In this document: one piece after another, positions 60,901 to 64,000 of the stretch
How the letters are laid out: each line of letters begins with the position of its first letter
How positions within the stretch are numbered: the stretch's first letter is position 1
Source: Patellaria atrata CBS 101060
Lineage: Eukaryota; Ascomycota; Dothideomycetes; Patellariales; Patellariaceae
Assembly (NCBI GenBank): GCA_010093705.1
Contig: MU006097.1
Span: forward strand, 639,587 to 703,586
DNA length: 64,000 nucleotides
Direction of reading: 5' to 3'
Translations under genes and position numbers: made by a program
Notes under the pieces: generated by a model
What the model saw: the letters and a program-made list of their open reading frames with translations, nothing else
Database searches by the model: none
What the model was told of the DNA's origin: nothing

Positions 60901-61440
60901 AGTGGATCCAAAAATTACGAGAAGTCCGAGGATCCTCTATACGTGCTCGAACACAACATACCGATAGACACCAAATACTATTTGGATAATCAACTGGCAA
61001 AACCTCTTAGCCGTATCTTCGAGCCTATAATGGGGGTTGGGAAGGCTGCATCATTACTTAAAGGGGAGCATACCCGGTCCATCTCCCTTGCTGCTCCGAC
61101 TATGGGCGGGCTAATGAAGTTCACTAAAAAGACCAACACGTGCATGGGATGCAAAAAGCCGCTGAATGGTGCTCTTGAAAAGGATAACGCGGTCTGCAAA
61201 GACTGCAGACCAAGATTTGGTGAACTGTACCAGAAGTCGCTCGGCAGAGTTGCAGCGATGGAAGTAAGGTTCTCCAGGTTATGGACGCAATGTCAACGTT
61301 GTCAGGGGAGCATGCACAGTCAGGTTATTTGTTCCAGTAAAGACTGTCCGATTTTCTACATGCGGATGAAGGCTAAGAAGGACGTCGAGGACGCAAGCAA
61401 GGAGCTGGTTCGGTTCGACAAAGATGCTCTGATGTGGTAG
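57980..61440 (+). CDS. POL3: DNA polymerase delta catalytic subunit
   Basis: Four exons: 57980-58360, 58421-58798, 58850-60642, 60696-61440; introns of 60, 51 and 53 nt; 1098 residues (yeast Pol3 is 1097). It is the B-family replicative polymerase of the lagging strand. The basic N-terminus has a likely nuclear signal ([11 protein letters not shown]). Exonuclease motifs: [11 protein letters not shown] (near residue 310), [11 protein letters not shown] and YCLKDAYLP. Polymerase motifs: [20 protein letters not shown] (near 597), [13 protein letters not shown] and [11 protein letters not shown] (near 742). The C-terminal metal sites are both complete: CysA CMGCKKPL with CKDC, and CysB CQRCQGS with CSSKDCPIF, the latter the iron-sulfur site that holds the B-subunit. 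All junctions restore family sequence; the first gives [12 protein letters not shown], where Glu is more usual than Arg. Confidence 0.97.
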
Positions 61441-62741
61441 GTCAAATTACCTACCGGGTATTGTCTGGAGTCGAGCTTCAGGTACATGTATGCTGCGATT
61501 ATATTTGCAATGTGGTATTCTGGGACCGGTATCAGTGAAAGTTTAAAAGAGCACATACCATGGCTAGAAGCTTGGAGCAGCATGGGTTGGCTCTTTTGGT
61601 CATGATTATGGAGCATGCAAATCACGGTAATATTTAGACGTAAGCAGGCCATCTGACGCGGCCTTTCCACTGATTCAATGAATAAATGCCTGTTCATCAG
61701 TAAACAGTGGTGTTACTGATATCTGTTCGTTACACTGATAGAACGCCCGAGCACGGTTTCAATGACTAAGTTTATCCAGAACCCCTGCCAAGCCCTGTTC
61801 CGAACCTTATATCTTGCTTCCATCTCAAAAGTATCCCCACTCTCCACAATCAATCTGCATGTCGCGAACATCAGCATCTTCGCAAACCAGATTTTGTAAT
61901 GGAAATCTCTCGGAATATCCGTTGACGTACCCAGTCACAATTCTGAAAACTCTATTTTCAGTGCGACGTAACCGGGGAACGAACGTGCATGAACCATCTC
62001 CGGCAACAAGCGAAACGGGGTGAGACAGTATGGCCCTCACATCATAGACCTACTTCATGCTCCGCTCTGCTCTCTCAAGTTTCTCGTCGCTTTCAGCCTT
62101 TTACCAGTGCGCAATTGCATTGAATTTTTGTTATAGATGGAAAGAGGCTTAAGAGCGAGATTAGAGGGGCCTGGGCAGTTTGGTTTGAGGTGGTGTGTTT
62201 TGCGGAGGTGTGGAGGATGTGCGAACGCAAGCTCGGAAAGGGGTAATGGTATAAAGAGAGAGGAAGAGCTCGGATCCTCGTGGTCTTGGGTTTAGGAGGT
62301 AGGGTTGAGAGACCTTTTTTTTTTTCGCTACTTGTCGTCTTGACTATCTTATCATTTTCTCTCTGTCATTCTCTTCGGCAACTCTTCTAGAGAATCCGCT
62401 CTTTTATTCTCAGTACGACGTTTATTGGATCACTGCGTTCTAAAGGAAACTTGAAGGATTAAGGGTGGCCTGGTGCCGTTGTTGTGCATATTCATATTCG
62501 GACCATTCCAGTCTTTACTTCTGGGCCGTTGCCACTGTTGAAAATACCTCCCTTCCGCCATTATATTCTAATCGGGTTTATCTATACACGCTCTCTACTG
62601 CGCATCCTACGCAACGTTCTCTCGAGTCCAGAGCCAAACTAAAGTTTTGCTCGCATCCCGTTTCGTCTAAGTTAAACCAAACCAACTCCTCAACCGGCAG
62701 CGCACTATCAAAACCAAACCAATCTAACAACCAACCGAACA
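61441..62741. other. intergenic region upstream of the secreted-protein gene
   Basis: 3' flank of the polymerase gene, then about 1 kb without a supported gene. A T run (62313-62324) and the pyrimidine/AACC-rich leader (62660-62740) precede the secreted-protein start. Confidence 0.55.
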
Positions 62742-63119
62742 ATGCGCACCCCACTCATCCTCGTTCTCCTCTCCCTCCTCTCCCTCACCTTCGCTATCCC
62801 AACTCTTTCCACCTCAAACACTCCTCTCCGCCCTCGTTCCCCCTCCCTCTTCACCCCCTCAAACACCCCCATCCGCGCCCGCACCCCGCACTCCTCAAAC
62901 ATCATCCGCACCCGCAATCTAGTTCAAAACGTCCCCCTCAGACCCCGTTCCGACTCTGCGAATGCCCCGCTAAGGCCTCGCGAACCGCAGCGCCGTCCAG
63001 GAGGCTTCCGACGCCCCGGCCGCAGACCCCTCGGCCGCCCTGGGAGGAGACCCGTCAATTTCGGCGCTATCAGACCGAATGGGCAGTTGAATGCTGATTT
63101 CAATAAGGGGAGGCAGTAG
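62742..63119 (+). CDS. secreted Arg/Pro-rich repeat protein, 125 residues
   Basis: Single exon. MRTPLILVLLSLLSLTFA is a strong signal peptide, cleaved near Ala18. The mature part is very rich in Arg and Pro and lacks Cys. It carries four spaced copies of a motif of the form x-P-[L/I]-R-[P/A]-R-[S/T/E]: TPLRPRSPS, TPIRARTPH, VPLRPRSDS and APLRPREPQ. A Gly/Arg/Pro block follows (RRPGGFRRPGRRPLGRPGRR), then VNFGAIRPNGQLNADFNKGR. Several dibasic RR sites could be cut by a Kex2-like protease. The ATG sits in a good context after an AACC-rich leader. I know no family for it. The signal peptide, biased composition and repeats suggest a peptide precursor, a cationic antimicrobial-like protein or a cell-wall-binding protein. 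Function unknown. Confidence 0.7.
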   Translation: MRTPLILVLLSLLSLTFAIPTLSTSNTPLRPRSPSLFTPSNTPIRARTPHSSNIIRTRNLVQNVPLRPRSDSANAPLRPREPQRRPGGFRRPGRRPLGRPGRRPVNFGAIRPNGQLNADFNKGRQ

Positions 63120-63879
63120 GAGGGACGGGGCTAGCGGTTATCGAATCGCAGATGTACTGTACCGGAGAAAGATTAGTGAAGGGGGATCCTCGGGGGGGGT
63201 TGCGTAGAAGTGTGGATGCAGGTCCACATGGAACGTGAAGGTTGGATGGACGAGGCAATGAGATCATTTCGGTTTACTCAGTATATACGAATGAGCGCGC
63301 TGATACCTTTGTGCTTTGTCGACCGGGGGGTTGGGGGGGGGGAACCAGAGTGGAGGAAAATACCTGTGGCATGGGAGGTTATTTATTAGGGATCGGTCAG
63401 AATGTAACTGTATCATACATATTTCATTTCACGATGGATAAGAGCGTTTTTTCTTTTTTTCAATATTGGTAGTTTTACTATGAATGTGGTAGTTTATTCT
63501 TTCCGTGCTCGAGATATCGGCCATGTTCCCTTGGCGGAAGGTGCAATTGTGCCCTCCTTCCGCACCTGTGAAATCTGATTTAAGCAGTTGCGATTTCCCG
63601 ACGTGGTGAGAATAGAGTTAAAGACCGTGTTGAACGTATTCAATCTCTCGTTCTCCTATTCACAACATGCTTTGGTCCGCACAAAACGGAACTGCAGATC
63701 CTTTCGATCTAATCCACATCTCGACAATGGAAGACAGTAAACGCATCAACCTTAAATCTGCATGCCGCACTTGTTTGCGTACAGAATTTGGCTCTCGCAG
63801 AGAGACTAGTGTTCCCGCTTTCGTAGTGGTGAACCCTTTGGCGGAGCAATAACGAGCAGAAATACGCATTTCCGATCAC
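63120..63879. other. convergent intergenic region
   Basis: 3' flanks of the secreted-protein gene and of the gene leaving the window. G runs near 63190 and 63330. A plus-strand frame at 63667-63852 looks like chance. Confidence 0.5.
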
Positions 63880-64000
63880 TTAATCATCGAAATTGAACTC
63901 GTACTTGTCCATCATCTCCTTCCACCTCTCAGTATCTGCCTGCGACGGCTCTGCAGGATACAACATCCTGCTCTGTCGCATAACCTCATGATAGGTGTCG
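63880..64000 (-). CDS. 3' end of a gene running off the right edge
   Basis: The minus strand reads DTYHEVMRQSRMLYPAEPSQ, then ADTERWKEMMDKYEFNFDD and a TAA stop. The composition looks like a genuine C-terminus, with an amphipathic helix and an acidic tail. Only 39 residues are in view and I do not recognise the family. Confidence 0.55.
   Translation of the reverse strand, partial: DTYHEVMRQSRMLYPAEPSQADTERWKEMMDKYEFNFDD

Noticed and set aside
1-64000. Search for retroelements, DNA transposons and viral relics
   Set aside because: No reverse transcriptase, integrase, transposase, capsid or long terminal repeat could be recognised in any frame.

Overview
The window is nuclear DNA of a filamentous ascomycete fungus. 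Evidence: short GT-AG introns of about 49-90 nt with CTAAC-like branch sites, Pezizomycotina-type families (HET domain, PCL-type cyclin, Ctr copper transporter, a giant DUF6606/DUF3638/DUF3645 protein), no operons, and long gene-poor stretches. A leotiomycete is my best guess, but nothing here proves the class. A run of 100 N at 3390-3489 marks an assembly gap.

Layout. 0-10 kb: a PQ-loop vacuolar transporter, a U-box/cyclophilin splicing-type isomerase and a Clg1/PCL cyclin. 9.8-18.9 kb: about 9 kb with no convincing gene, only short repeats and one perfect hairpin. 18.9-33.4 kb: four-exon and multi-exon minus-strand genes for mitochondrial ribosomal protein uL15m, a 3274-residue P-loop protein, and 3-ketodihydrosphingosine reductase. 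34.5-41 kb, accessory in character: a HET-domain gene interrupted by a stop and a frame change, a nicotinamidase-like hydrolase that gains a signal peptide from a small first exon, a YdeI/OmdA protein and a fragment with an NLLTNNCQ motif. 41.6-48.9 kb: a rhomboid protease, a C2H2 zinc-finger protein, a possible 47-residue protein and cyanase. 50.3-64 kb: a Ctr copper transporter with copper-element-like sites upstream, tRNA isopentenyltransferase, beta carbonic anhydrase, a hypothetical protein, the DNA polymerase delta catalytic subunit, a secreted Arg/Pro-rich repeat protein, and the 3' end of a gene running off the right edge.

Gene models were joined by hand at splice sites; exon coordinates are in the entries. 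Several introns are multiples of three with no stop (uL15m, KDSR, Ctr) and would be missed by ORF calling. The clearest functional link is cyanase and carbonic anhydrase about 6 kb apart: cyanase consumes bicarbonate, and bacteria keep the same two activities in one operon. The points most worth a second look are the giant ATPase-like protein, the secreted nicotinamidase-like hydrolase, the secreted PLRPR-repeat protein, the copper-element cluster and the cyanase/carbonic anhydrase pairing.
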